Numbered from the stretch's first letter, positions 26,151-35,147 are shown. The stretch: DNA of 64,000 bases from Nocardia ninae NBRC 108245 (GCF_007990755.1 NZ_BJXA01000050.1:1-64000); one strand, 5' to 3'. Notes: generated by a model not told the origin, from the letters alone. Numbers and translations: made by a program.

Positions 26151-26876
26151 GTGATGCGCAGCGGGCGAAAATTAGACGAGGTGCCACGCAAGCGCGTCGA
26201 CGCACGCACGGAGCGCTGGCGGGAGCACCGGCTGAAGGTGCGCGAGGAGTTCGTCGACGCGGCGTTCCGCGCGCTGGACAAGTTCGGCCCGGAAGTCAGC
26301 ATGGGCGATATCGCCAAGGAGGCCGGCGCGGCGAAACCCAAGCTGTACCGGCACTTCGAGGACAAGACCGACCTGTACAACGCCATCGTCGACCGGGTCC
26401 GCGACATGCTGTGGGAGCAGCTGATGTCGAGCGTGGATCTGACCAACGATTCGGCGCGCGAGCTGGTGCGCCGCGGCGCCGCGGAGTACGCGCTGGTGGT
26501 GTCGCAGCACCCCAACGTTTTCCGGTTCATGCTGCACAGTCATTTCGCGCAGCAGTCCGACGACTCCGAACGCGCGCTGCAATCGGCGCGGCAGTCCGCT
26601 AAACGGGCCGCTGATCTGTTCGCCGAATTGGTCGCCGACACCGCGGTCGAGGTGGACAGTGTCGAGCTCGTCATCTACTCGATTTTCGGCGCGGTCGGTT
26701 CGGCCACCGACTGGTGGCTCGGCGCGAACCGGTTGAAGACGCAGCCGATGCCGATCGAGAAGTTCGTTGCCTACCTTGCCGAGACCATCGCCGCGCTCAC
26801 CGAGGCCAATGCTCGGCTCAACGGCATCGTCATCGACACTGATCTGCCACTGCACCTTGCCTTTTCCGGCGAATAG
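26151..26876 (+). CDS. TetR family regulator
   Basis: 241 residues with a basic N-terminus and an HTH (VREEFVDAAFRALDKFG, MGDIAKEAGAAKPKLYRHF). A helical C-terminal domain follows, including a WWLGANR segment. GTG at 26151 is preceded by TAGCAT ending 8 nt upstream and no ribosome binding site, so the mRNA is probably leaderless; ATG one codon downstream is an alternative. Divergent from the monooxygenase-SDR operon, with about 138 bp between, and probably its repressor. Confidence 0.83.
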   Translation: MMRSGRKLDEVPRKRVDARTERWREHRLKVREEFVDAAFRALDKFGPEVSMGDIAKEAGAAKPKLYRHFEDKTDLYNAIVDRVRDMLWEQLMSSVDLTNDSARELVRRGAAEYALVVSQHPNVFRFMLHSHFAQQSDDSERALQSARQSAKRAADLFAELVADTAVEVDSVELVIYSIFGAVGSATDWWLGANRLKTQPMPIEKFVAYLAETIAALTEANARLNGIVIDTDLPLHLAFSGE

Positions 26877-27023
26877 CGCCTTGCCTCGCCGACCGCGGCA
26901 TCGCCGGGGCCGGCGCTGGAACTTTGGTCGCATCCACCCGAACGACGTTGTTCTGGTTCGACCGCTTCATCGAGGCCAACCGCGTTTGCGACACCTCTAT
27001 TGTCTCAGCACCCACCGACAAGA

Positions 27024-27053
27024 ACCGCCCCCTTAAGGGGCTGCTGGGGCGGT
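27024..27053. terminator. Hairpin between TetR gene and thiD
   Basis: ACCGCCCC (27024-27031) and GGGGCGGT (27046-27053) pair perfectly; the overlapping palindrome CCCCTTAAGGGG at 27029-27040 could form instead. It lies between two convergent genes. Confidence 0.55.
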
Positions 27054-27058
27054 GGATC

Positions 27059-27078
27059 ACCCCCCAATTTCCGGGGGT
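27059..27078. terminator. Second hairpin upstream of the thiD stop
   Basis: ACCCCC (27059-27064) pairs with GGGGGT (27073-27078) around an A/T-rich 8-nt loop, 12 bp from the thiD stop codon. Probably the thiD terminator. Confidence 0.5.
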
Positions 27079-27089
27079 CGCCCCCGATG

Positions 27090-27935
27090 TCAGTCGTGGT
27101 GCAACCGCCATAGCGGCGACACCGGACCGTGCCCCGCGCCGAGGTCGTACGACGCGGCGAGGCACCGATAGGTCCACTCCTTGGCGAACTCCACCGCCTC
27201 GGGCACCGGATACCCGTTGGCCAGCGCGCACGCGATCGCCGCGGCCAGGGTGTCGCCGCCGCCGTGGTCGTTGCCGGTGCCGATCCGCGGCGCGGTGAAC
27301 TCCAGGAACTGTGCGCCGTCGAAGAGCAGGTCGGTGCTGTACTCCGAGGCGCGCAGGTGCCCGCCCTTCACGATCGCCCACTGCGCACCCAGTTTGTGCA
27401 GTGCCTCGGCGGCCGAGCGGGCGGACGCGTCGTCGGTGACCTCGATGCCGGTGATCAGCCTGACCTCATCGAGGTTCGGCGTCACCACCGTCGCCAGCGG
27501 AATCAGCGTGTGCCGGACGGCGTCCAGGGCCTCCTCGTGCAGCAGCGGGTCGCCGTGCATGGAGGCGGCGACCGGATCGACCACCAGCGGGATCTGCCCG
27601 TCCCGGCCGATGCCCACCTCCCGGCAGACCGCCGCGACGGCCTCGATGATGGCGGTCGAGGCGAGCATGCCGGTCTTGGCCGCGCCGACCCCGATATCGG
27701 TGGCCACGGTGCGGACCTGGCCCGCCACGATGTGCGGCGGGATCTCGTGGAAGTCGCTGACCCCCACCGAGTTCTGCACCGTCACCGCCGCGACAGCCAC
27801 GCAGGCGTGCACCCCGCACAGGGCCATGGTGCGCGAATCGGCCTGGATTCCGGCGCCGCCACCGGAGTCGGTTCCGGCAATGGTGAGCACCCGGACGGGG
27901 GTCTGCCCGTCGGGGGTCAATGGCAACAGCTTCAC
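27090..27935 (-). CDS. thiD: Hydroxymethylpyrimidine/phosphomethylpyrimidine kinase ThiD
   Basis: Phosphorylates HMP and HMP-phosphate to HMP-pyrophosphate, which ThiE joins to the thiazole. The 281-residue ribokinase-fold protein has TIAGTDSGGGAGIQAD at its start, AAKTGML, and VVDPVAASMHG. The C-terminal anion-hole segment reads HGGGDTLAAAIA, with Asp where the E. coli enzyme has Cys. GTG at 27935 is supported by TAGGGT ending 7 nt upstream on the minus strand, a leaderless pattern. A longer in-frame start at 27977 is less likely. Confidence 0.92.
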   Translation of the reverse strand: MKLLPLTPDGQTPVRVLTIAGTDSGGGAGIQADSRTMALCGVHACVAVAAVTVQNSVGVSDFHEIPPHIVAGQVRTVATDIGVGAAKTGMLASTAIIEAVAAVCREVGIGRDGQIPLVVDPVAASMHGDPLLHEEALDAVRHTLIPLATVVTPNLDEVRLITGIEVTDDASARSAAEALHKLGAQWAIVKGGHLRASEYSTDLLFDGAQFLEFTAPRIGTGNDHGGGDTLAAAIACALANGYPVPEAVEFAKEWTYRCLAASYDLGAGHGPVSPLWRLHHD

Positions 27936-28003
27936 CAGACAAACCCTACGACCGTCGGGCCCAGTTGCCACGCGCAACCGGCGACCCGGCCTGCTGGCAG
28001 CAA

Positions 28004-28021
28004 ATGAAAACCATTATCATT
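28004..28021. promoter_or_regulatory. Zur-type operator upstream of the CobW gene
   Basis: On the minus strand the sequence contains TGATAATGGTTTTCA (28005-28019), which fits the actinobacterial zinc-uptake-regulator (Zur) box TGAnAATnnTTnTCA. It overlaps the TATCAT -10 element (28015-28020), which ends 6 nt before the CobW ATG. Zinc-bound Zur should therefore block transcription directly. Match judged by eye. Confidence 0.75.
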
Positions 28022-28026
28022 AAGCC

Positions 28027-29175
28027 ATGACCACCTCACCTCCCGCCGACCTGCTCCCCGTCACCGTGCTGTCCGGCTTCCTCGGCGCGGGCAAGACGAC
28101 ACTGCTCAATCACATCCTCGCCAACCGGGAGGGCCGCCGGGTGGCGGTCATCGTCAACGACATGAGCGAGGTCAACATCGACGCCGCGCTGGTGGCCGGC
28201 CAGGGGCACCTCGATCGCACCGAGGAGAAGCTCGTCGAGCTGACCAACGGCTGCATCTGCTGCACGCTGCGCGAGGACCTGATCGAGGCGGTGGGCAGGC
28301 TCGCGCGGGAGGGGCGGTTCGACCAGCTGGTGATCGAGTCGACCGGCATCTCCGAGCCGATGCCGGTGGCCGCCACCTTCGACTGGGAGTTCGAGGACGG
28401 GTTCAAGCTCGGCGATATCGCGCGGCTGGACACCATGGTGACGGTCGTCGACGCGTCCACCTTCCTCGCCGAGGTGGCCCGCGGGCAGGCGCTGGCCGAG
28501 CGGAATCTACAGGCGGGCGAGGGCGATGCCCGCACCATCGCCGACTTGCTGGTGGATCAGGTGGAATTCGCCGATGTGCTGCTGGTGAACAAGACCGATC
28601 TGGTCGGCGCCGCGGCTGCGGGTGCGGTGGAAGCGACTGTGCGCAAACTCAATCCGCGCGCCCATGTGTTGCGCACGACCAACGGTGTGGTCGAGTTGAG
28701 CGAGGTGCTCGGCACCGGCCGGTACAACCCGGTCGTCGCGGCGGAGGCCGAGGGCTGGGACGAGGAGCTGGCGGGCGGGCACACGCCGGAGACCGAGGAG
28801 TACGGCATCCGCAGCCTCACCTACACCGCCGACCGGCCGTTCCATCCGCTGCGGCTGTCCGAGGCGCTCGGTGAACTGCGTGGGCTGTTGCGTAGCAAGG
28901 GTTTCTGCTGGATCGCCAGCCGCGCCACCTTGGCGGCCGTCTGGTCCCAGGCCGGGCCGAATCTCGTCTTCGAGCCCGCCGCGTGGTGGTCGGCGCTGGA
29001 AGTGCCTGCCGGACAGGAGATCGTCTTCATCGGGATCAAGCTCGATCGGGACAAGGTGCGGGCCCTGCTCGCCAATGCACTGCTCACCGATGCGGAGTTC
29101 GCCGCCGGGTCGGCCGAGTGGGCCGGCTACCCGGATCCGTTCCCGGCCTGGGGTGAACTGCACGAGCACGCTTAG
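28027..29175 (+). CDS. CobW/COG0523-family GTP-binding metallochaperone
   Basis: G3E-family GTPase of 382 residues: GFLGAGKT P-loop at residues 17-24, the metal-binding CxCC motif (Cys76, 78, 79 in NGCICC), ESTGISEP switch II, and NKTD for guanine recognition. The C-terminal CobW domain begins after a Glu-rich linker ([14 protein letters not shown]). With the Zur operator in front it is most likely a zinc-starvation GTPase that supplies zinc to an essential enzyme, and not a cobalamin enzyme. The ATG is placed at 28027, 6 nt after a TANNNT -10, so the transcript is probably leaderless. Confidence 0.88.
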   Translation: MTTSPPADLLPVTVLSGFLGAGKTTLLNHILANREGRRVAVIVNDMSEVNIDAALVAGQGHLDRTEEKLVELTNGCICCTLREDLIEAVGRLAREGRFDQLVIESTGISEPMPVAATFDWEFEDGFKLGDIARLDTMVTVVDASTFLAEVARGQALAERNLQAGEGDARTIADLLVDQVEFADVLLVNKTDLVGAAAAGAVEATVRKLNPRAHVLRTTNGVVELSEVLGTGRYNPVVAAEAEGWDEELAGGHTPETEEYGIRSLTYTADRPFHPLRLSEALGELRGLLRSKGFCWIASRATLAAVWSQAGPNLVFEPAAWWSALEVPAGQEIVFIGIKLDRDKVRALLANALLTDAEFAAGSAEWAGYPDPFPAWGELHEHA

Positions 29176-29272
29176 GACGAGAGTTGTTGGCTCAACGTAT
29201 TTTCGGGCAGTGGCGACCCACGCACCGGGGTTCGGAGCGTGGGCCGCGGCGCGTCGTGGCATGGCCGGCCAC

Positions 29273-29896
29273 TCAATGCGAGATGCCCGGGGTCTGCCGC
29301 AGGTAGGTGGTGTCGGTCAGCTGCTCGAGCATGAAGTCGGCGATGTCGGCGCGGGAGATCTTCAGCGCGAGCCCGCGCTCGTCCGCGGGGAAGCCGCGCC
29401 GGAAGCCACGGGTGCGCGGCCCATCGGTGAAGGCGCTGGGCCGCACGATCGTCCAGTCCAGGTCGCTGGCGCGGACGTAGGCCTCCTGCTGCACGTGGTC
29501 GGCGTAGGCCTGGCGCAGCAGCATCCCGAACATCAGGTACTTCCACACGAAGTTCAGGTTCGCCCGGCTCTCGCCCACGCCCAAGGTGGTCTGCACGATC
29601 AACCGCTTCACCCCGGTCCGATTCATGGCCTCGAGTACCGCGCGGGTGCCCTCGGCCCGGATCACGCCCTTGCGGCCCGCGCCGAGCGAGACGAGCACCG
29701 CGTCCTGACCGGCGACCGCGCGCTCGACCGAATGCGTATCCAGCACATCACCTTCCACGATGTGCAGCCGCTCGTGCCGCTGTTCGATCCCTGCCGCGCT
29801 GCGGGTGAAGGCGGTCACCTCGTGACCCTCCTCGATGGCTTGCGCGACGACCAGGCGACCGACCGTGCTGGTGGCTCCGAAGACCGCGATTTTCAT
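29273..29896 (-). CDS. NAD(P)H-binding (NmrA/SDR-like) protein
   Basis: 207 residues with the GATSTVGR dinucleotide-binding loop at residues 8-15 and an atypical SDR fold without YxxxK. GDVLDTHSVERAVAGQDAV and DLDWTIVRPSAFTDGP are typical of the BLVRB/flavin-reductase-like NAD(P)-binding family. ATG at 29896 follows AAGGAG. It lies alone between the CobW gene and the epoxide hydrolases; reaction and substrate are unknown. Confidence 0.77.
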   Translation of the reverse strand: MKIAVFGATSTVGRLVVAQAIEEGHEVTAFTRSAAGIEQRHERLHIVEGDVLDTHSVERAVAGQDAVLVSLGAGRKGVIRAEGTRAVLEAMNRTGVKRLIVQTTLGVGESRANLNFVWKYLMFGMLLRQAYADHVQQEAYVRASDLDWTIVRPSAFTDGPRTRGFRRGFPADERGLALKISRADIADFMLEQLTDTTYLRQTPGISH

Positions 29897-30023
29897 GGTG
29901 TTTCTCTCCTTGGTGAAAGCCGTTGAGCTGGTGGTGAACTAAGTACAACAGCGCAGAGCGAGACGAACCATGGCCGTGAGTCTCGATGGCATAAGAGACA
30001 GTCTCGAACGGTTGACGCATGCG

Positions 30024-30052
30024 ACGGCCCGCACCCGGTGGGGGTGCGGGCC
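30024..30052 (-). terminator. Hairpin terminator after epoxide hydrolase 1
   Basis: CGGCCCGCACCC and GGGTGCGGGCCG form a perfect 12-bp stem with a 5-nt loop, just past the stop of the gene at 30065. Confidence 0.75.
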
Positions 30053-30064
30053 GTGCGGCGGCAC

Positions 30065-31201
30065 TCAGCCGATCTCGGCGAAGAACTGCCGGATATCGCC
30101 GACGAGGAGCTCCGGCGCCTCGTGCGCGGCGAAGTGGCCTGCGGCATCGTTCGGACCGCCGATCACCGAGCCGGAGTCGTAGGAGTTCCAGCTGACGATG
30201 TTGCTGTGGTCGCGCTCGGCGAAGCGGCGGATCGACTGGAAATCACCTTTGAACATGGCGACCGCGGTCGGGGTCGTGGTCGGCCCGGTGGGACGGTCGG
30301 TGCTGTGCGCCTCTTCGTAGTAGAACCGGACCGACGACGACGCGGTGCCGGTGAGCCAGTAGAGGGCGACATTGCCGATGACGAACTCGGGGTCCAGGCT
30401 CTCGCCGAAAAGCTGTGCGTTCCAACCCAACAGCCCGATCGGCGAATCGGAGAGCGCGTAGGCCAGCGTCTGCGGCTGCTGGCTGCACAGGATATTGAAG
30501 GCCATCTTGTTGTCCTGGAACCACTTCAGGTGCTCCAGTGCCGCCAGGTCTTCCGCCGAGAGATCGACGAACTCGGCCGGGTCGCCGGACGGGAACGAAA
30601 ACAGCTGCGTCACATGGACGCCCACCACCCGGCCCGGCACCAGGCGACCGATCTCCGGTGAGACCATCGAGCCGCCGTCATTGCCGATCGCGCCGAAACG
30701 CTGGTAGCCGAGTCGGTCCATCAGCTCGATCCAGGCCTTTGCCACGCGCCGCATGGTCCAGCCGGTGCTGTGGGTGGGGCCGGAGAAACCCATGCCCGGC
30801 AACGCCGGAATCACCACGTGAAAGGCGGGGTCGTCGGCGGATTCCGGCGCGGTCAACGACTCGATGATGTCGAGGAACTCGAGCACGGAGCCGGGCCAGC
30901 CGTGGGTGAGGACGACCGGCAGCGCGTCCGCGCGGGCGGACCGGATGTGCAGGAAGTAGATGTTCTCGCCGTCGATCTCGGTGGTGAACTGCGGGTAGGA
31001 GTTCAGCTTCGCCTCCAGCGCCCGCCAGTCGAAACTCTCCAGCCAGTACTGCGCGAGGGCGCGCACCCGATCGCCGGGCACGCCGTAGGAGTCGCCGACA
31101 CCCGGCAGTTCACTCGGCCAGATGGCGCGGCGCAGCCGGTCCGCCAGATCGTCGAGCTTGCTCTGCGGGACGTCGATCTGGAAAGGCTTGATGGTGCTCA
31201 T
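30065..31201 (-). CDS. Epoxide hydrolase 1 (EHN domain, alpha/beta hydrolase)
   Basis: 378 residues with an N-terminal EHN domain (IKPFQIDVPQSKLDDLADRL) and an alpha/beta hydrolase core. The oxyanion loop is HGWPG (residues 100-104), the nucleophile Asp lies in GNDGG (about residue 175), and the acid/base His is near the end in GHFAAHEAPELL. This is the microsomal-type epoxide hydrolase family, which opens epoxides to diols. ATG at 31201 follows GAGGAG. It is a clear paralogue of the gene at 31363, and both promoters carry the same double operator, so both are probably repressed by the TetR protein at 32539. The physiological epoxide is unknown. Confidence 0.85.
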   Translation of the reverse strand: MSTIKPFQIDVPQSKLDDLADRLRRAIWPSELPGVGDSYGVPGDRVRALAQYWLESFDWRALEAKLNSYPQFTTEIDGENIYFLHIRSARADALPVVLTHGWPGSVLEFLDIIESLTAPESADDPAFHVVIPALPGMGFSGPTHSTGWTMRRVAKAWIELMDRLGYQRFGAIGNDGGSMVSPEIGRLVPGRVVGVHVTQLFSFPSGDPAEFVDLSAEDLAALEHLKWFQDNKMAFNILCSQQPQTLAYALSDSPIGLLGWNAQLFGESLDPEFVIGNVALYWLTGTASSSVRFYYEEAHSTDRPTGPTTTPTAVAMFKGDFQSIRRFAERDHSNIVSWNSYDSGSVIGGPNDAAGHFAAHEAPELLVGDIRQFFAEIG

Positions 31202-31216
31202 GGCGTTCTCCTCATG

Positions 31217-31268
31217 AAACGGAATGTTTCGTTCTGTTTCAACTCTAACAGAACGGATCATTCCGTTT
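31217..31268. promoter_or_regulatory. Double TetR-type operator of epoxide hydrolase 1
   Basis: Two copies of an AACGGA-n4-TCCGTT dyad lie at 31218-31233 (AACGGAATGTTTCGTT, one mismatch) and 31252-31267 (AACGGATCATTCCGTT, perfect arms), 34 bp apart. Together they make a large inverted repeat with 22-nt arms. The same arrangement occurs before epoxide hydrolase 2. Confidence 0.75.
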
Positions 31269-31321
31269 CAATACCTGGCGACAAGTTTTTGTTTGCCCAG
31301 TTGGATGGCTTGGGGACGCAA

Positions 31322-31351
31322 ACAGCCCACACCCGGCCGGGTGTGGGCTGT
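31322..31351 (-). terminator. Perfect 30-bp palindrome, terminator of epoxide hydrolase 2
   Basis: The left arm is ACAGCCCACACCCGG (31322-31336), and the right arm is its exact complement, leaving no loop bases on paper. It is 12 bp past the stop at 31363 and upstream of the hydrolase 1 operator, so it insulates the two genes. Confidence 0.75.
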
Positions 31352-31362
31352 GGATGCGACGC

Positions 31363-32454
31363 TCAGCGGTACTGCGCGAAGAACTCGGTGATCTCGGTGG
31401 ACATCAGCTCGGGCGCGACGTGGTGCAGGTAGTGCGTGTACACATCGTGGGTCCGCCACGCGACGATGTTGCTGTGGTCGCGCTCGGCGAAGCGGCGGAT
31501 GCCGTGGAAGTCGCCGTTGGATCCCGACAGTGCCAGCGGGACCGACGTCGGTCCGGTCGGCTGGTCTGCCTTGGACTTCTCGAAGTAGTGCCGAATCGCG
31601 GAACCCGCTGTGCCGGTGAGCCAGTGGATCGCGATGTTGGTCAGCACGAAGTCGTCGTCGAGGTCGGGTCCGAGCAGTTGGCTGTTCCAGCCGACGAGTC
31701 CGGCCGGCGAATCCATCAGTGCGTGCGCCAAGGTCTGCGGTTGCTGCGACTGCAGGATGTTGAACCCCATCTTGTTCTTGACGAACCAGTCCAGCGTCGC
31801 CAAGGACTGCGCCTCGTCCTCGGTGAGGTCGGCCATTTCGGCCGGATCGCCGGTCGGGAACGAGTAGACCTGGGAAACCTGCACGGCGACAACGTGTTCC
31901 GGATCGACGCGGCCGAGTTCGGGGGAGATCTGCGCGCCGCCGTCGTTGCCGACCGCGCCGTACTTGTCGTACCCGAGCCGCCGCATCAACTCGGCCCAGG
32001 CCTTCGCGATCCTGGTGTCGTTCCAGCCGGCTTCCGTTGTCGGACCGGAGAATCCGTACCCCGGCACCGAGGGGATCACCAGGTCGTGCCCGGCCGCGGT
32101 CAACGGCTCGATGACATCGAGGAATTCGACGAACGTCCCCGGCCAGCCGTGGGTCAGGATCAGCGGCAGCGCCTCGGCACTGTCCTGCTGGGACCGCACA
32201 TGCAGGAAGTGGATGTTCTGGCCGTCGATCTCGGTGGTGAACTGCGGGTACGCGTTCAGCGTCTCCTCGACCTTGCGCCAATCGAACCCGTCGCGCCAGT
32301 AGTCCACCAGGTGGCGGACCCGATCGACGCTCACCCCGTAGGTGTCGCCGGAGCCGGGGATCTGGTCGGCCCAGCGGGTGCGGGCCAGCCGGGCCTGCAG
32401 CTCGTCCAGCTCGGCCTGGTCGATGGCGATGCGGAAGGGGGTGATGGTGGTCAT
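31363..32454 (-). CDS. Epoxide hydrolase 2 (EHN domain, alpha/beta hydrolase)
   Basis: 363 residues with the same layout as hydrolase 1: EHN domain at the N-terminus, HGWPG at residues 102-106, nucleophile Asp in GNDGG (about residue 171), and C-terminal His in HYLHHVAPELM. Shared blocks such as YPQFTTEIDG and RRFAERDHSNIV show a tandem duplication that has since diverged. ATG at 32454 follows AAAAGGAG. It is divergent from the TetR gene at 32539, and their intergenic region holds the double operator. Confidence 0.85.
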   Translation of the reverse strand: MTTITPFRIAIDQAELDELQARLARTRWADQIPGSGDTYGVSVDRVRHLVDYWRDGFDWRKVEETLNAYPQFTTEIDGQNIHFLHVRSQQDSAEALPLILTHGWPGTFVEFLDVIEPLTAAGHDLVIPSVPGYGFSGPTTEAGWNDTRIAKAWAELMRRLGYDKYGAVGNDGGAQISPELGRVDPEHVVAVQVSQVYSFPTGDPAEMADLTEDEAQSLATLDWFVKNKMGFNILQSQQPQTLAHALMDSPAGLVGWNSQLLGPDLDDDFVLTNIAIHWLTGTAGSAIRHYFEKSKADQPTGPTSVPLALSGSNGDFHGIRRFAERDHSNIVAWRTHDVYTHYLHHVAPELMSTEITEFFAQYR

Positions 32455-32469
32455 CTGAACTCCTTTTGA

Positions 32470-32519
32470 AACGGAATGCTTCGTTCTGTTTAAACCGTAA
32501 CAGAACGGATCATTCCGTT
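32470..32519. promoter_or_regulatory. Double TetR-type operator between epoxide hydrolase 2 and TetR
   Basis: AACGGAATGCTTCGTT at 32470-32485 and AACGGATCATTCCGTT at 32504-32519 repeat the dyad spacing (34 bp) seen upstream of hydrolase 1. The right-hand copy is identical in the two regions. The site lies just upstream of the TetR -10 element (TATGCT, 32527-32532), so the regulator probably also represses itself. Confidence 0.78.
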
Positions 32520-32538
32520 CAAGTGCTATGCTGAAATC

Positions 32539-33186
32539 ATGCCGAAGTCATCAGATGCTCCAGCTCAGAAGGCCCTACCCGGCCGCAAAGCGCAGGCGGC
32601 TCGCAACGACGGGCTCATCCTGGACGCCGCGCGGTCGGTGTTTCTGGCCGACGCCAATGCCCCGATCGCCGCCGTCGCCGAGCGGGCCGGGGTGGGGATC
32701 AGCGCGCTGTATCGGCGCTACCCGAGCAAAGAAGTCCTGTTGCGCACGCTCTGTCACGAGGGCCTGCGCCGCTACAACGTGGAAGCCGATGCGGCACTGG
32801 CCGATACGGACGGCTGGCGGGCGCTGGTCGAATTCCTGGAGCGGGTCGTCGACGCCGACGTGCACTCGCTGACGGTGCACCTGGCCGGCACCTTCACGCC
32901 GGACGAGTCGTTCCTGCCCGACGTGATGCACTCCGCCGAGGCGAACAACGAGATCGTGCGACGCGCGCAGGCCACCGGCAAACTGCGACCCGGCGTCACC
33001 GCCGAGGATCTCGGACTGATCCTGGAATCGTGTGCCGCCATCGCCATGCCCGATCCGGACCGCACCGCGCAGCTGCGCCGCCGGGTGCTCGCCATGCTGG
33101 TGGCGGGCCTGTCCGTGGACGGTGATCTGCCCGGCCCCCCGCCCAAGGCCGGCGAGTTCGCGTGGCGGTGGGAGCGGCGTCCCTGA
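32539..33186 (+). CDS. TetR regulator of the epoxide hydrolases
   Basis: 215 residues with an N-terminal HTH (NDGLILDAARSVFLADAN, VAERAGVGISALYRRYPSKEVLL) and a helical effector domain (LEFLERVVDADVHSL). The ATG at 32539 comes 6 nt after TATGCT with no ribosome binding site, so the mRNA is probably leaderless. It is divergent from hydrolase 2 and the only regulator near the two paired operators. The likely inducer is an epoxide or its diol. Confidence 0.85.
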   Translation: MPKSSDAPAQKALPGRKAQAARNDGLILDAARSVFLADANAPIAAVAERAGVGISALYRRYPSKEVLLRTLCHEGLRRYNVEADAALADTDGWRALVEFLERVVDADVHSLTVHLAGTFTPDESFLPDVMHSAEANNEIVRRAQATGKLRPGVTAEDLGLILESCAAIAMPDPDRTAQLRRRVLAMLVAGLSVDGDLPGPPPKAGEFAWRWERRP

Positions 33187-33231
33187 CCGCGACCGCGATT
33201 CTCGGGCGCTGACAGTTCGAGTACCGCGAAC

Positions 33232-34476
33232 TCAGACCCGGCCGAACGCCAACGCCACGTTGTGGCCGCCGAAGCCGAACGAGTTGTTCAGGGCGTAGTC
33301 GATGCGCTGCTTGCGTGCTGCGCCGCGGACGATGTCCAGATCGATCGCCGGATCGCGATTGTCGAGATTCAGTGTGGGCGGGACGATTTGGTCGCGCAGC
33401 GTCAGCATGGTGACGAGGGATTCGAGCGCGCCCACCGCGCCGATCGAATGTCCCAGTGCGGATTTGGGGGCGTAAACCGACGCATCCGGTGCGACGGCGG
33501 CGATCGCGTTGGCCTCCGACGCATCACCGATCGAGGTGGAGGTCGCGTGGGCATTGATGTGCTGGATATCCGAAACCTGCAGCCCCGCAGTCTGTATCGC
33601 CTTGCGCATGGCCCGGGCCGCGCCGATGCCCGCCGGTTCCGAGGCGACGATGTGATAAGCGTCGGAGGTGATGCCCGCGCCGAGCACCCGGCCGTGCATC
33701 TCGGCGCCGCGGGCCCGTGCGTGCCGCTCGGATTCGAGCACCAGCAGCGCGCCCGCCTCGCCGAAGACGAAGCCGTCCCGGTCCCGGTCGAACGGCCGCG
33801 ACGCCCGCTCGGGTTCGTCGTTGCGGGTGCTCATTGCCCGCATCATCGCGAAACTCGCGATGGGCACCGCATCGATGTGACCCTCCACGCCGCCGGTCAC
33901 CACCACATCGGCTTCGCCGGTACTGATCAGCCGCCAGGCCTGCGCGATCGCCTCGGAGCCGGACGAGCACGCCGACACCGGTGTGAAAATGCCTGCCTTG
34001 GCGCCGATTTCGAGTCCGACGGTGGCCGCAGGCCCGTTCGGCATCACCATCGGCACCGACATCGGCGACACCTTCCGGTAGCCGCCTGCTCGCATCGCGT
34101 CTACCGCGGTGATCAAAGCGTCCCCGCCGCCGAGCCCGGTGCCGATGGCGACGGCGAGCCGTTCGCCGTCCACCTCCGGGGTGCCGGCCCGCTGCCAGAC
34201 CGCGCGGCCGAGCACCAGCGCCAGCTGTTCGATATAGGACAGCCGCCGCTGTTCGATCCGCGTCAGTTGTTCGCCCGGATGCGACTTCAGCTGCCCGCCG
34301 ATGCGCACCGGCAGGTCGTACTCGGCGACGAAGTCCGCGGTGAGCACGCCGATGCCGCTGCGCCCGAGCAGCAGCTCCGACCAGGTCGTATCCATGTCCT
34401 CGGCCAGCGACGTGGTGGCCGCGTACCCGGTGACGACCACGGATTCCCGAGTTTTTGAAGCGATTGTTACAGTCAC
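33232..34476 (-). CDS. Beta-ketoacyl-ACP synthase, KasA/KasB-like
   Basis: 414-residue condensing enzyme of the FabF/KAS II class with a full triad: Cys170 in [12 protein letters not shown], His310 in INAHATST, His343 in SALGHSIGA, plus Lys338. Long stretches ([43 protein letters not shown]) are nearly those recalled for mycobacterial KasA/KasB, which elongate mycolic acid precursors. Here it stands alone, without acpM, fabD or accD nearby. GTG at 34476 is the best in-frame start; ribosome binding site weak. It is divergent from a TetR gene and so is probably a conditionally expressed extra copy. Confidence 0.88.
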   Translation of the reverse strand: MTVTIASKTRESVVVTGYAATTSLAEDMDTTWSELLLGRSGIGVLTADFVAEYDLPVRIGGQLKSHPGEQLTRIEQRRLSYIEQLALVLGRAVWQRAGTPEVDGERLAVAIGTGLGGGDALITAVDAMRAGGYRKVSPMSVPMVMPNGPAATVGLEIGAKAGIFTPVSACSSGSEAIAQAWRLISTGEADVVVTGGVEGHIDAVPIASFAMMRAMSTRNDEPERASRPFDRDRDGFVFGEAGALLVLESERHARARGAEMHGRVLGAGITSDAYHIVASEPAGIGAARAMRKAIQTAGLQVSDIQHINAHATSTSIGDASEANAIAAVAPDASVYAPKSALGHSIGAVGALESLVTMLTLRDQIVPPTLNLDNRDPAIDLDIVRGAARKQRIDYALNNSFGFGGHNVALAFGRV

Positions 34477-34503
34477 GATGACATGGATACCTGTACCAGT
34501 CGC

Positions 34504-34509
34504 TACAGT
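34504..34509 (+). promoter_or_regulatory. TANNNT -10 of a leaderless TetR gene
   Basis: TACAGT ends 6 nt before the ATG at 34516, with no ribosome binding site between. A related TTACAGTCACG block at 34467-34477 overlaps the KAS start, so one repressor could cover both promoters. Confidence 0.45.
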
Positions 34510-34515
34510 CAACCC

Positions 34516-35073
34516 ATGGCCCGCCCCCTCGACCACGCCAAACGCGCCGAGCTACTCGACGCCGTCGTGCGCTACATCGCCGACCACGGCCTCGTCGACC
34601 TGTCGCTGCGCCCGCTCGCCGCCGCCCTCGGCACCAGCTCGCGGATGCTGATCTACTACTTCACCACCAAGGAGGAGCTGCTGGTCCAGGCGCTGGCCAC
34701 CCAGCGCCCGGACCTCACGGCGCTCTTCGCGCAGGTTGCCGACGCCGCCGAACTGCGCACGCAACTGTGGGAGTTCTGGCAGGCCAACACCTCCGGCGAC
34801 GGCCGCACCAGCGTCCGGGTGATGCTGCAGGTTCTCGGTGCCGCGTGTGCGGCGCACAGCCCGTATGCCGAGTACGCCGAGACCGCCATCGCGACCTTCA
34901 TCGAGGCGCTCGCCGCGGGCCTGCGCGGCCTGCCCTCCGTCGGCGATCCGGAACTCGTAGCGACACTGCTTGTTTCGGGCTTGCGCGGCATCCTTCAAGA
35001 TCGCGTGATCACCGGCGACGTGGACCGCACCGATCGGGCCGCTCGCCTGCTGATCGACCAGTCGCTCCGATAG
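34516..35073 (+). CDS. TetR family regulator divergent from the KAS gene
   Basis: 185 residues. The HTH is [18 protein letters not shown]...[19 protein letters not shown], followed by a helical C-terminal domain ending [11 protein letters not shown]. The start at 34516 (MARPLDH) is chosen over the upstream ATG at 34483 because of the leaderless -10 element. It is 39 bp from the KAS start and 75 bp before an MFS exporter gene, and may control either or both. Confidence 0.83.
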   Translation: MARPLDHAKRAELLDAVVRYIADHGLVDLSLRPLAAALGTSSRMLIYYFTTKEELLVQALATQRPDLTALFAQVADAAELRTQLWEFWQANTSGDGRTSVRVMLQVLGAACAAHSPYAEYAETAIATFIEALAAGLRGLPSVGDPELVATLLVSGLRGILQDRVITGDVDRTDRAARLLIDQSLR

Positions 35074-35147
35074 CACCGGCGGCCTGGTTACTTGGTGTTT
35101 GCTGTGACTCGGTGAATGCTGGATCGGTGGGTGAGCGAGGAGGCAGG

